A stretch of DNA of 64,000 bases, taken from contig JAJEKV010000057.1 in the NCBI GenBank assembly GCA_021234155.1, positions 5,673,821 through 5,737,820 of the forward strand, read 5' to 3'. Numbering within the stretch: position 1 is the stretch's first letter; every line of letters begins with the position of its first letter. The notes beneath the pieces are model-generated. The model was given only the letters and a program-made list of their open reading frames with translations, was not told where the DNA came from and did not search any database. The stretch is from Isoetes taiwanensis (lineage: Eukaryota; Streptophyta; Lycopodiopsida; Isoetales; Isoetaceae). Below, one piece after another: positions 10,627-22,862 of this stretch. Made by a program: the position numbers and the translations under genes.

Positions 10627-11800
10627 ATGCGAACGCCGCTTGGCAAACACCCTCCAACGCCCGGAGGCTCACCCCCTGAGCAGGAATTGATGTTAATGAA
10701 AAGGCAACTTCGGGCGAAGTTGAGGGCTTATGTGTTGCATACCAATCCACTCGCCACATGCCGGGGAGGGCCGGACGGAATTACCTCCGCGACCATTGAG
10801 TCCACGCACTTGACCATCTCCTCCCGAGAGCTAGCCCCTGCAGGCTCCATGAGAGAAGGACTCATGCTAAGCGTCAACGAAGTTCCTCTAAGGATAGCGC
10901 CGCTTCCTCGCATTCAACCACTTCAGGTTCTTCGGGGTCCTCGCTATCAGACAGTGACCATTCAAGGTAAGGATAAGGAATACCGAAAAACCCGTTGATA
11001 CTGACTATTACTAGTATATGGAAGAACAGGAAGTTGGCTCGGGTTTGATGGAAAATCCAGGAGGAGGCTTGAATGCGGAATCTTGGTTGGATGAAATGAA
11101 GGAATTCGGGAAGTCCTATGGAATGACGGAGAAAGATCTGAGGGAAGGTCGCCACCACGAACCTTACCGAGCTGCCCGTATTTGGTGGAAGGGTTACGCC
11201 CGAGCTAAACACGGATAGGAGCGGATGCAAGTTCGGGGAAGTTTGCTAAGGCTTTTAAATCGCATTACGTGCCTCGCGGCGCACAAATGCCAACAGATTC
11301 AGACCTTCTGAGGTTGGAGCGGAAGGGCATGTCCGTGCAGGCCTACACTGGCAGCGCAATTCATGCGTTTGAGGTTTATGCGTGCGGGAATGAATGAGAA
11401 AAAAGCGTTAGAGGGCTACATTGAAGGGTTGGCCCCATCCATTAAACGAATGGTCAAGGCCATCGACCCAAAGTCGAGCTTGTAGGGGAAGCTAAGGCAT
11501 TAAGCCTTGAGGAAGACACGCCAAGGAGCCGGTATCTGCGACACGCTCCTTACTACATGACCACGGCCGCCCACACCTTACAAACCCCGTTAAGCCAAGT
11601 CCGGGGCCCTCTCGGCCACAATTCTTATGGACGCCGGGGAGAAGAAAGTTGCTTTTAGCACCGGATAAGCGAGAACAATTTGGTAAGGAAATTGGGGCCT
11701 CTTTCACGGTCCATTCCTAAAGAGGCGGAGAACAGCTCCACCGGGATAAGGCATGCTACCGGTGCATGAGGCCTGGACACTTCATGCAGGGAATTGTCCG
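10627..11800 (+). pseudogene. gag: Gag with retrotransposon gag core and zinc knuckle
   Basis: Gag forms the particle that packages element RNA. The region begins with an ATG at 10627 and passes through several frames. The core is visible at about 11240-11470: FKSHYVPRGAQMP, a MSVQAYTG segment, then in the next frame MRAGMNEKKALEGYIEGLAP, which is the usual helix-rich retrotransposon gag pattern. A CCHC zinc knuckle follows near 11750-11800: CYRCMRPGHFMQ in one frame, with the last cysteine (NC) in another. At least four frame changes occur. It is followed directly by protease. Confidence 0.8.
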
Positions 11801-11929
11801 TGCGTCCACGCTAGACGCTCAGCCGCCATGGCCGACTGGATTGGGAAGATTTGGAGTCCAATCTTGCCGCGGAGGACGAGGCTCCCGAAAGTACATTCAT
11901 GGTGCGTCTCATATTCTTGCCGCTATAGA

Positions 11930-14900
11930 AGCAGTAACGCTGAAAGTCAGCCTTACGTTATTTCTACAATAGGCCAAGTAGGCGGTAAGCCCTTCATAAT
12001 TTTGATGGACACGGGTAATGCGCATAATTTTGCTTCTCCTAGAATGGCCAGGTGCTGCCCATTATTTGGAAGCGTTGAGATCCCTAAGCCGGTCACATTA
12101 GCTAGCGGTAAGATCGGACACACTCATGGCCGGCCGTATTAACCTTAAAATCACGCATTTTGCCGGGTGCACCGGTTGCCTTGGGTGCGAATTAATGGAC
12201 ATTGGCAAAATATGATCTTATTGTGGGAATGGAGTTTTAGCGTCTGCGCTGGGGCCCACATAGGATCGTGAAAAGCGGGGAGGTCACCTTCAACGCCGCT
12301 AATGGAGCCACGTGTGGCGATAAAAGGTGATTCATTACACTCCGCCATGCGGTCAATGTCAATAAAGCGACTAGGAAAAGCTATCTGCGCGGAATGAACT
12401 CTTTTGCCTCATTAAACTTGCTTCCATTGAGTGGGACTCAAAGCGGCAAAGACAAATGTCGGCGCCTTACCATCGGACATTGCTACCCTTCTTAGAGAAT
12501 TTAGCGACCTTTTTTCGGATGAGATCCACAAGCTTCCTCCTTTCAGAGGGGTGGAATGTGAGATAACTCTTGAACCAGGTACTAAGCCTACCAAGCAAAG
12601 CCCGTCACCAGAATGAGTCCTCGGGAGTTAGCGAGCTTAAGAAGCGCGACTACAAGAGTTCTTGAATTTGGGGTTTATTCGCCCAAGTGTTTCACCATTT
12701 GGGCTCCTATTCTTTTTGTCAAGAAGAAAGATGGCTCCTTAAGGATGTGTATTGATTATAGGCAACTCAATAAGCATACCATCAAGAATCGCTATGCTTT
12801 GCCTAGGGCGGATGATCTTATGGACCCGATTACAAGGAGCAAAATATTTCTCAAAGATTGATTTCGCTCCGGGTACCATCGGATAAGGATTAAGGAAGAG
12901 GACATCCATAAGTCTGCTTTTTCATACCCGGATATGGGCATTATGAATTCTTTGTCATGCCTTTTGGATTGACCAACGCCCATAGCGTTTATGCGGTTGA
13001 TGAATGACATCTTCCGCCAATACTTGGATGACTTTGTTGTCATTTTCTTTGATGACATTCTCATCTATAGTAAAACCCCTGCAGCAACATGAACAACATC
13101 TTGATTAGCTTTGCAAAAGCTAAAAAGCCATCAGACTCTTTGCCAAATTCTCTAAATGCAAGTTAAGCCACTCAGAGGGTAGACTATTTGGGGCATATTA
13201 TCTCCAGAAGGAATTGCTACAGACCAGCTAAGATAGAAGCGATAAAAGATTGGCCCATTCGGCTAATGTTTGAGAGGTCCGGAGTTTCTTGGGACTCGCG
13301 AGGATATTATCGGAAATTTGTTAAGGATTTTGCAACAATTGCCGCACCTCTTACTAATCTCACAAGGCATGACAAAATAAAGGATTGGATGGAACATTGG
13401 AAAACAAAAGTCCAAGTCGGCTTTGAAGCTCAAGGATGCCTTAACATACGCACCAGTCCTTACCTTGCCCACGATCACGAAAAGGATAAATCGGTAGCCA
13501 CCGACGCTAGTAAGATAGCTCTTGGTGGAGTTCTAATGCGGGAGGGGAGAGTTGTTGCTACGATTCAAAGAAGATGAGCGATGCGAGCAGCGATATCCTA
13601 CCCATGACCGAGGAATTCTTTGGCGGTTGTTCGTGCTCTCCGTATTTGGAGACACTACCTTCTTGGTAGAAGATTTCAGCTGCATACGGATCATCGGGGA
13701 ATCTCCGCTATTTATCCACCCGGCCAAATCTGAATCGTCGTATGAGCAGATGGATGGAATTCCTCGAGGAATATGACTTGAGATTGTATATAAACGAGGG
13801 AAGCACAATGTGGTTGCGGATGCTTTGTCACGTCATCCCTTCATAACCCGCACCCATTGTAATGCCATTTCCACACTCACCAAATGAGTTTGGGAAGCAA
13901 ATAGAAACGAGACCTTGGTCACGGATCCCGAATTCATGTAATATTTGGGAAAGTTTGGGTAAGGAAGCCCGTCTGAGATAGAGAGCGTGAAGCATTCCGT
14001 TCATATAAGAAGGAGGGCAATTTATTATATTACAAAGATAAGTTGTGTGTTCAATGACCCGGGGTCGCGAAAGCTGATTCTCCATGACACACACAACAGC
14101 CCTATAGCGAGGACATGCGGGTTTTATGAAAACTTACTTTAAGATCCGCTCCGGCTATTTTTGGCCTTCCATGAAGAAGGATATTGCTAGGTACATCAAG
14201 CGATTGTCGGGTTTGTCAACAAACCAAATTTGAGCAATTAAGAGTTCGGGGAGTTGCAACCTTTGGATGTGCCCAACGCCAAGTGGGAAGTCATAACCAT
14301 GGATTTCATTGTGGGGCTTCCGCGTACTCTCCGTGGGTATGATGCCTTAATGGTGCGTGGTCGACAAATTATCAAAGATGGCTCACTTCACGCCATGTCG
14401 CACCACGGACACCGCCTTCGACACCGCCTTGCTCTTTGCAAAGGAAATTTTTCAGGTTGCGCGGGATGCCAGGAGAGTAATTGTATCGGATAGGGATCCT
14501 AAGTTTGTCGGTGCATTACGGAAGGATTTCTTCGCCACCATCGGAGACCAAGCTTGCCATGAGTACAGACCTACCATCCTCGAGACGGATGGTCAAGCGA
14601 GCGTGTCAATCGTATTATCGAAGATATGCTAAGCTATGTATGGAGTAAAAGCGGTCACAATGGTAGGATTATATTTACTTGGTGGAATTAAGCCAGTTGG
14701 ATACAAAGTAAGAGTCTTCTAGAATGTCTCCCTTCATGATAAATTATGGCTATCAATGTCTTACTCGGACACATGGCATAATCCTGTTTCTAAAGTGGAG
14801 GTCTCTCAACAACTCCTTTTAGAAATGCGAGGCCTTGGTGGAAGAAGTTCGGGGTTACTTATTGGCGCACGCAGTGTCGTCGAGGAAGAGTCTAGCGGAT

Positions 14901-15451
14901 AAGCACCGAACCCCACGAATCTTCAGGTGGGCGAATCGGTTTGGCTTAAGATCAAAGTAAAAACAAGCCAAGCTTAAAAATTGGTAATCAGAAGAAGTTG
15001 GCACCCGGATGGGGGGGAGTTCGGGATTCTTGAGCGTGTGGGAGAAACAGGCATATCGCTTGGACTTGCCACCCGGCTTGAAAATCCACAAGGTCTTTCC
15101 GTGAGTCTTCGAAGCAACATACCCTGATCCGAGGAGGAGGTTTTGGATACCCCTACCCTCCTAGAAATGACTGAAGAGCAGCTGGAGATAGTGCGAAGCT
15201 CTTCTTGATCGAGCTTACAAAGCAGACCCGGAAGGACTCAAATGTTGCAATACTTGGTCAAGTGGAAGCACTTACCATTTGAAGATGCTACACGGGTGAT
15301 GAAGATAGACCTTGAGAAGCACTATCCGGACTTCATGCGGGAATCTCAAGGTCGCACCATCAACGATGCTATCAACCCCGCTCCGTGTAAGCTTGAAGGC
15401 TTGATTGACCGAGAATCATGTTTTAGAGGGGTAGACGATCATATTATATGA
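11930..15451 (+). pseudogene. pol: Pol: protease, RT, RNase H, integrase, chromodomain
   Basis: The polyprotein domains lie in the canonical chromovirus order but in shifting frames. Aspartic protease: LMDTGNAHNF at about 12000-12035. Reverse transcriptase: [20 protein letters not shown] near 12700-12760, then [10 protein letters not shown] near 13050, a common variant of the catalytic YLDD box. RNase H: VATDASKIALGGVLM near 13495-13540. Integrase: a His-Cys zinc region at 14080-14220, then VITMDFIVGLP (14290), VSDRDPKF (14490) and ETDGQ (14580), which hold the D, D and E of the catalytic triad. Chromodomain: YLVKWKHLPFEDATRV and HYPDF at 15250-15335. The catalytic residues are mostly retained although the frame is broken many times. 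Confidence 0.93.
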
Positions 15452-15963
15452 TAATAATAACCGATGATGAGATCACCTTCGTGTTCTCTAGGACGTGGTG
15501 TATTGTTGATGTTGACATGACCGCGAATTGCTAGGAAGACATCTAGTAAATAGACTGCGTTCATCCCGGCCATACGGGGAACTCCACCATTCCTTATGCC
15601 ACAATGAATTGCAAGCCGTACACATGATAGATTCCCTTCTAGATATTTTTTCTTTTATTTGTAGGGGGTGGTCCCTTCAACCACAACTTAATCATATTAT
15701 TAACCTACGGGTATATGGTTATGTGCAGGCCAGTGAACAAGTCGTCACCTGCCTTGTATAGAGGGTTGCTGATGACCCAAATAAGTTTGTATCGGGCACC
15801 TTGGTGCTTATACTTTGATATTTTAACTTCAATGTATTACTGTCAGAATTACTATAATCTCAACGCATTAATGTTATATTCTTAACTTCCTTTTCTAATT
15901 CAGTGCTTTACGTATATGTATTCAATTAGCTAACCCCAATGCTGAGGACAGCATTATTTTTTT

Positions 15964-15977
15964 TAAGGAGGGGAGAA
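15964..15977 (+). promoter_or_regulatory. Polypurine tract
   Basis: The run AAGGAGGGGAGAA ends immediately before the 3' LTR at 15978. It is the expected primer site for plus-strand DNA synthesis in the element's replication. Confidence 0.85.
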
Positions 15978-17600
15978 TGTGACGTTCCACGTATTTATAC
16001 GGTCTACTATACGGGACACGTACAAATACAAGCACGTCACTCCCTAAAGGTACGCTACCATGGGGGTATGGGAACTTAATTGCAACCTAGGGGATTACCT
16101 TAAAAAGGATTAAATTAGCTATGCTAATTTAACACATTAATAATAATAACCTATAACCTAGGAAATTAGGCTAATTACCATTTGGGAAGGCGCCACCTGC
16201 CCCAATCAAGTGGGTAGCATGGGGATTGCCAAGTTTGGATGCCAACTTGACCCCTATCCCTGGGATTGACTCCTCCTAATCGACCAAGGAAGGCCAGGAG
16301 CTGAGCGCCATCGTACACCTGCAGAGAACCACCATACCAGTCGTCCCTGTGAAGCAGCAGCTGAATTCTCAACTCCCAGAAGATGGAAGCGCCCCATGGA
16401 AACGAGTCCAGCCAGAATTCAGGTAGGTGGCTATGTGAATTCTAATTAACACTTGGTTGTGTCCGTCTCTCTCTATTCTCTTTGTGAATCAATCATAGAA
16501 ACTAACCCTTGATTGTACAAACAAGTTCTCTTTATATTCAATTCTTGGTCTTATTCTGAAAGGATGGATTGTTAGTTCTTTGTTTAATCTGACTCTGAAA
16601 CGGAGGGATTACGGGGGGTAGAGGCCTCTGAACCGTGTCTTGTAGTATGCTCCTAGATAGCGCCCTGTAGAGTCCCATTTGATGCGGCCTGTGCACAAGA
16701 ACCCACCGGGTCCTAGATGCTATGGTCTGGCTTAGCACCAGACAAGGAACACAGTGGTGACATGAGGGGTGGGGTCTTGCATGAGCATACAAGGCTCCCC
16801 GAGACTCCTCTGATGGGCTAGGCCCGACAGCCGGTCACGTTGAGGGCCGGGTATGGGTCTGACACTCCCTGGGTGTAGTGGTGTGATCCGTATGGAGCAC
16901 CATGCACTTTGAGTAGATTTAGGGTGAGTAAGTCGGGTACGGATGCGGGGGTCGCTGATGCGGCACGTATTCTCTAGCTCACCCATGGAACCACCGCGTG
17001 ATTCTCGGAAGGGGACGCCCCCGACCGCCTCATCGGACCAGGCGCCATGAACCCGGGAGTAGGCTGGGAGGGTGATGCCCCGAAGTTTATGTCTCCAGGA
17101 AGGCTATAGCAAAGCCATAGCATGAATTGACCCATCGCGCAAAGTGTGCATGTGAGGGGCGGATGGAGTGGACAACCCTAGCCAATGCTCTATGCCCGCC
17201 AACGCCATGCCAAGACTTCGGCCTCGCTGATCTCTTGAGGCTCACCGTCGGTCCCGATCCTCACGGGAGTCCGGAGGGGGTAGAACCCGGTTTCGGTGTT
17301 TCAGTGGGATTAGATGCATATTCTATGCCGTTGGTATATTAGATGGATGCGCCACCCTTCGTGGTGGTTATTTATGTATATTCATGCTGTGTGCTAACCC
17401 TTGTATTCATGCTTCCGCGACGTAGGAGTCCCACTGAAGGCGTGGGCCGAATGACCCCTTCGTGTCCTTCTTTCGGGCCTCATTTCATAGATGGACCGAA
17501 ATAGACGGAGGGCCCTGCTCATGGTGAGATGATTGCCATGGGAGGGGAAAGTCCCCGTATGTATACGTCTGAGGGTCGTATATATTCTGGGAGCGTCACA
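15978..17600 (+). repeat. 3' LTR of the Ty3/gypsy element
   Basis: It begins TGTGACGTTCC, ends GAGCGTCACA and is followed by the TATCT target duplication. It is 1623 bp long against 1604 for the 5' copy. Long stretches are identical between copies, so insertion appears fairly recent; the mismatches that exist are clustered rather than spread evenly. Confidence 0.95.
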
Positions 17601-17666
17601 TATCTTATCTTATCTTATCTTATCTTATCTTATCTTATCTTATCTTATCTTATCTTATCTTATCTT
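17601..17666. repeat. (TATCT)n microsatellite, also the insertion target
   Basis: About 13 tandem TATCT units directly follow the 3' LTR. Shorter runs of the same unit precede the 5' LTR (4430-4449). The retrotransposon therefore inserted into this microsatellite and duplicated one 5-bp unit, so the exact duplication length is ambiguous within the repeat. Confidence 0.9.
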
Positions 17667-18876
17667 GTTGGACTTGTATTATTGCTTTTGTCAATTTATT
17701 TACATGTCATAAAATAAAGCTAAGTACCCATGGATGGAATTGGGTTACATCTGAGCTTAGCAGCAGAGGAGATCGGTGCATTAAGAGCTGGGCAGAGTAA
17801 TCATAAGTAGTAAGAATATGCATTGTTTGAATAATTGTCTAACTATGGAAAATTCTAAGGATTGGGATAAAATATCTTTCTTAGCTCATGGAGATGGGGC
17901 CAGTGCTGGGAAGTAGCCTAGCATAGGACCCCTCGGCATCAAGGATTTCAGCATCAAGTTCGTATGTGGATCTTGAAATGGGAATAAGCAGTCATCCGAC
18001 ATCAAGGATTATTGAGATTGAGACGAGTCCACATGGGTACAAGGAGAGCTATGAGAAGATTGGGGGTTTCTGAATGTGGTTATAGCGTGAAGTACTGCTA
18101 GCCTGAGTGTATAACTGTAAGTTTCTAAGTTGTTGCACTGTATTTTATCAAGAGCATCATACCTAATGGATTCAAAGTATAAACGGTATGGGATGTTGTA
18201 TCTAATTTAAAAATGTTTTTGGGGTGGGGTGTCTTCCTTTTTCCGACTGCCAGTAACGCCGGTAACACTCCTTTTTCCAGCCAAAAGCGTGATTTTGGCA
18301 TCGGAATTCTTATTAGGGTTTTTTTCCTGCTCTTTGGCGGTGGGTAACAGAGCAAAGAATTTTTTCCTTCTCTTTGGCAGTCGGTAACGCAGCAGGAATT
18401 CCATTATGCTGGATTATGGCTCCTCTCACCAGCTTTTTTTCAGATATGGAATGTTTCTCTTTCAGCATTAGCATCCGGCAAATGCCGGGCATCCTTTTTC
18501 GGCTTTGCTTGCAGATTTTGGTTGTGCCTTACGTTCATTTCTTCTTTCAAATAAGCACCAATGGGTTCTAATCTTTGGCACCGTCCAGTCTTTTACCAAT
18601 TTACTACCATCTTTGGTTTTGTGAGAGAGAATAAAGCAATCTGGTAGGCATGATTTTAGGATTCAGTTATGGTTTTAGGATTTTTTTTTTTTTTTTTTTT
18701 TTTTTGAGTAGGTAGCTTGATGTAAATTCATCTCTAACATGCTTGACTAATAAGTATCATCCGGCAAACCTCCTCTCTTTTTTCGACGTTGCTTGCAGGT
18801 TTGGGCTCTGTTGCTAGCTCCCAAGATAGCAGGGCTGGATCTTTAGCTTTATGTAAGCAATTTTATTCCTCGAGGC
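17667..18876. other. Non-coding stretch with small diverged repeats
   Basis: No gene is supported. Two diverged copies of a motif containing CTCTTTGGC and GGTAAC lie around 18335-18400. Two more, with CATCCGGCAAA and TTGCTTGCAG, lie at 18470-18525 and 18758-18805. A run of 25 T residues occurs at 18681-18705. The start of this stretch should be the original continuation of the sequence interrupted by the Ty3/gypsy insertion. Confidence 0.5.
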
Positions 18877-18880
18877 TGGT

Positions 18881-18960
18881 AACAAAGTTTAAATTGAAAC
18901 GCACTTATTTGCTCCAAACGCACTTCAAAAGGAATCTTTGAAAGATTCCCTAAAAAAAGT
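18881..18960 (+). repeat. Left terminal and subterminal inverted repeat
   Basis: The first 30 bp match the right end in inverse orientation. After a gap of unmatched sequence, a second block at about 18935-18957 (TTTGAAAGATTCC then a run of A) also matches the right end in inverse orientation. Within the left end, GGAATCTTT and AAAGATTCC form a 9-bp hairpin with a one-base loop (18931-18949). The motif AAACGCACTT occurs twice. These are typical subterminal transposase-site features. Confidence 0.85.
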
Positions 18961-19283
18961 CCATTTTGAGGGTTTGTTCGTGCCAAGTGTGACAATTTAG
19001 CTAATTTAGGCACCTTTTTTGAGGGGTTGATTGAACATAGCCTGTATGCAAAAATATGTAATAGCTATTTTCATCCTTCTAATTTGGAACAAAAAATAGC
19101 TACTTATATGAAGTGTAGCAAAAAAGGGGCAATAAAAAAAACAGCAAGGGTAGTAGAGTGACAAAGAAGTGATATATTCAAAGCTTGTGAAAATTTTACA
19201 AAATTATGAACAAAATTATCAAAAATATAGGACATTTTGACAAACCCTCATCGCCTACACTTTCTGTTCTTTACATGTTCGAG

Positions 19284-22200
19284 TCATCGGACAAACTTAC
19301 ATTTTGCAGCAATACCAGGATGCATGTCATCCTCAGACTCATTTAGTCCCTGATCCGTAGAGTCTTCATTCTCACCTTCACTCTCAAAACTGGATGTACT
19401 CGAACGATCTTCTTCCTCACTTTCTACAAGTGAGTCTTTATCATCATCTTTTTTGGCCACCTTTCTAGGTTGTTTGTCTAATCCACATGCTGACCTTATT
19501 AATGTTTGAGTGACCGCACGTAACTTATTAGCAGCAGTCAGAACAAAGTCATATGCAAGAACCTTTACTTCAGCTAGATCTATGACAGCAATGTTTGCTT
19601 TGGACTTTGCTCTCCTTCCCACTCCCTGTTTTTACCATCTCCAAACTGTAACTCCCACTGAAAGCATTGGCATCACTTGTTCGCATCCAGTGCACTTTTA
19701 ATTGAGTGGGAATTCCATCCTGTCTTGTTACCTCCAGTACTTTAGCTAGCCAGAATGGCTTCCCAGATTCATCATTATCAGCTGGGACAGCTATGAGCAT
19801 TCCTTTCTGAATCTCTGAGACTGAACCAGATACCCGAGCAACTTGTTGTGCCGTGCGTCTAGGGCCAGTGTACATGACTCTGTCATCTTCATCTGAGCTA
19901 GCCATTATCTCTACATGTTCTTCTTGATTCTCAACTTGCATAGGGAGAGTTTGCCTAGATGGCCAGTTGAATGTAACTGGTCTTCGACCTTGTAATGAAG
20001 CTTGTAACATGTCACGTTGTCGAGAAAAAAAACTGAGGCCACCATAAAGCATCTGCCTCCCCAAAGTGGTTAGAGCATGACTGAATACTTGTCTCAATAT
20101 AATCCAATGATTTGTTTGAGTCAAATGCTCTTCCCTCCTTTTTACTCTTTGTGATTTCTTTCAAGCTTTTTAGAGGCATTTGCTCTGCAGAGAGCATAGA
20201 AGTAGTATTGGGGATGGTGCAAATGAATTGAATAATACCTTTGGTCGCCAATCTTTGCAAGGATGTGGCATATTTCTTTCCTTGTAAGATGGCCTTGCCA
20301 TCTACGAGTGAGAATTTGATCTGATGCTGAAATGTAATGTTTCTCAAGGGCTCAATTGCATAGCAGCCCAATTGATCTCTCCGAAAAATCCATTCCTTGA
20401 AATCATAAGTTTCTTCCAATAACTCGATGTCTGGACGAGGATTGTAGGAATCTTGAATAACCTCAATCATTGCTGGCAGGCTGAGAGCTTTTTTTCGAGC
20501 AAGACGTTTAGAAAACCTACTGAACATCTGATCAATATGATCGTGTATATGACCAACAAGCAGGAAATCAATCTTCACCTTCTTGAAGATTTGTTTCTCA
20601 ATTAGCATGGCACAGTAAGCAAACAATGCCTGATTCTTATTTTCTCTTGTCGTGTTGTCTAGCTGAAGATATAGAACCGATGGTATATGTTCTAGATTGG
20701 AAAGAAGCTTATTCAATATTGTGATAGTGAGATTTGGATCAGCATGAATGTTTGGATAGTTCAAAAATGCCTTACAAGATAGTTTCCCATTAAATACCAT
20801 AGCACCAACAACATGCAGGTGTATGAAATCTTCTTCAGGAGCATCCTTAGGCACATTGACAAAATGTAGTAGGGTGGTCTTCTTCTGGTCCATTCCATCA
20901 ATAACAACCGATATGTAGTTGTGGTTGTTCCAGTGCTTTCTTCCTGTGTTTTGTCAATTTTCTCCTTTCCAAAGATTGTTGTTCTCTGTGCTTGTTCAGT
21001 TTCTCTTTCAATGCATCTGAAATGAAAATATGTTCAGGAAAAAACCTACCATTGAGTAGAACTTGGCAAGAGCACGTTGTGAAAGCTTATCTTTAGTGTG
21101 AAGTATCCTTGCATTTTGTCTCTGAGCTTTTAATTCAGAGCATGTAGCACAAATAGACATCCGGTGCTTTCTAGGAATAGACACGCGGGAAAACTTTTTT
21201 TTCCAGAGCACAATGAAGTAAGAGTAGCATACATGGCGTTCTCCAGCCTCAACACACATGTCCTTATAATTATTGTAGACTTCACGTTTCGTGAAGTTGT
21301 CACTAAGTGGTACATAGGGCTGTTAGGGAGTTTCTCGCATGACTCCTTAAAGAAACCTTCCATCCAGGAAACACATTAAAGGGCATGAATTCTGGATATA
21401 CTTACTGAATGGCAGTAGTCATTAATGCCTGGATTCTTGTCAAGCCTTTTCTTCAGGCGGTGAAGTCGTCTGCTGCCTAAAGCATGAATCAATTTAAAGG
21501 CTGTTTGATAGATGGTGTGGCCACCAGCTGTGTAAGTAAACCTTTCACCATAATCTGGCCTAATATTGAAGGCTAAGTAGCCCCTTTGGTCTAGCAGAGT
21601 CATTGAACTATAATTATCACGAATCAACCTCAATTTCTTTAGTCCAATCTTAATCAAACAACGTTGAAAACAACAGTGCTTTGTATGTGTTGCCCGCAAG
21701 TGAGCCTCGTCCATAAGTTTCTTTCTTCTTTGCGATGTACATGCTTTCTTGTGTAAGTTTCGCTTAAGGTTTTCACTCGCAGAAGCTTTGAATTCGAACA
21801 TAGAGTCTTGTGGCTTTGCTACGTCCTCGTCTGAGAGATCAAAATGAGGAGTTTCTTCATCTGACACGGGAGCAACAGATGGTGTACTAGTAGAAGCTGA
21901 GAGGTTTGGTATGGGCAGGTCTTGGAGGGAGCTGCTTTCCCTCTCTCTGGGAAAAAGTAGTTGAGGTTGGTGACGTAGTTGAGCAGCTCCTGAAGTGTCA
22001 TAGAATACAGGAGTTGCGTGGCGCTGACTGCTCCCACTTAGTGTAGTATCAAGTACCGAGATGGATGGAGTTGGTGTGATTTGCCTCCGGGGAGCTGGAC
22101 TATGGGAAAAGGACTAAAACGAATTGGAGGAGGGAGTCTGAGCTCGTCCTCCCTTGCTGGAGTGAAATGAATGGGTGGAGGCAAGTTTCGTTGTTCTGTG

Positions 22201-22442
22201 GGATGTGGTGGAGTAAAACGCATTGGTGGGGGCAAACGTCGTTCAGGAGCAGGCTGTGGTGGAGTAAACTGAACTGGTGGTGGAAGCCGACGAATACAAA
22301 CTTCAGGGCTGGGGCTTTGAATATCAGAGACAGAAGTTTCGTGCCTACTACCTGGTGACTTTGGAGCAGGTGTGAAAACCATTGGAGGAGGGAGCCTGCG
22401 AGCAGGACAGGGAGGCTCTGAAGCTCTTCTATCTCCAACCAT
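19284..22442 (-). pseudogene. DUF7869-like transposase, frame-broken
   Basis: The gene runs from an ATG at 22442 down to 19284. The N-terminal region has five R-x-LPPP-x-x-FTP repeats (22100-22400). Then come an acidic stretch, a CCFQRC cysteine motif (21660), a short GT-AG intron (21405-21346), ICATCSELKAQR (about 21130), a second intron near 21045-21018, and the core: VVIDGMDQKKT (20880), YLQLDNTTRENKN (20650) and VGHIHDHIDQMFSRF (20530). These motifs are characteristic of the DUF7869 family of plants and animals, which I infer to be an RNase H-like transposase with D, D and H/D residues. The C-terminus has a Tudor- or BAH-like WLAKVLEV and LKVHW segment and an acidic tail. Single-base frameshifts occur near 22095, 21330, 20945, 20035 and 19625, mostly at homopolymers, so the gene may be intact in vivo. 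Confidence 0.8.
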
Positions 22443-22463
22443 AGTCAGCAAGTAGCGGCGGAC

Positions 22464-22583
22464 GGTATAAATTTATACGATACAGAAGCAGAAACGTAAG
22501 CGAACGGTATAAATTTATACAGAGATGGTATAAATTTATACAGAGAAGGTGTAAGGCTAAACAGAAACAACATAAATTTATAC
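22464..22583. repeat. Palindrome cluster 1, transposase side
   Basis: Copies related to GGTATAAATTTATACC start at 22464, 22506 and 22527, with weaker copies at 22548 and 22568. Spacings are 42, 21, 21 and 20 bp, close to multiples of two helical turns. They lie in the presumed 5' untranslated region or promoter of the minus-strand gene. Confidence 0.9.
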
Positions 22584-22862
22584 GAAACTTACAGATATTC
22601 GTATAGGAGACGTTATGGAGAAATGCTATACGGAAAGGCACAGAACAGAGGTACTTAAGCCTAGCGACGGCCGGTCTATTTTCTATATATCGTTGCTTTC
22701 GGTCGGCGCCAAGGCCGCATCTTTATATATCTGACCCCAATTTGCTCCTCCGAACAGCTATAAGCGAATCCATACGGTCATGGCCACGTAAGTCTCTAAT
22801 CGGTACCATTCTAGTTCCGCATCTCTTTTAATCTTCTTGTTTTTGTTTTGTCTTGGGTCTAT

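Larger units (their letters stand above)
4450..17600 (+). mobile_element. Ty3/gypsy chromovirus LTR retrotransposon, 13.2 kb
   Basis: This is a structurally complete LTR retrotransposon: 5' LTR (4450-6053), primer binding site (6055), a long 5' region with extra ORFs, gag with a zinc knuckle, protease, reverse transcriptase, RNase H, integrase, chromodomain, polypurine tract (15964-15977) and 3' LTR (15978-17600). Both LTRs begin TGTGACG. The target duplication is TATCT at 4445-4449 and 17601-17605. The order protease-RT-RNase H-integrase-chromodomain assigns it to the chromoviruses, whose chromodomain is thought to steer integration to marked chromatin. At 13.2 kb it is larger than common chromoviruses, because of about 4.5 kb between the primer site and gag. 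All coding regions contain frame changes as written. Confidence 0.95.
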
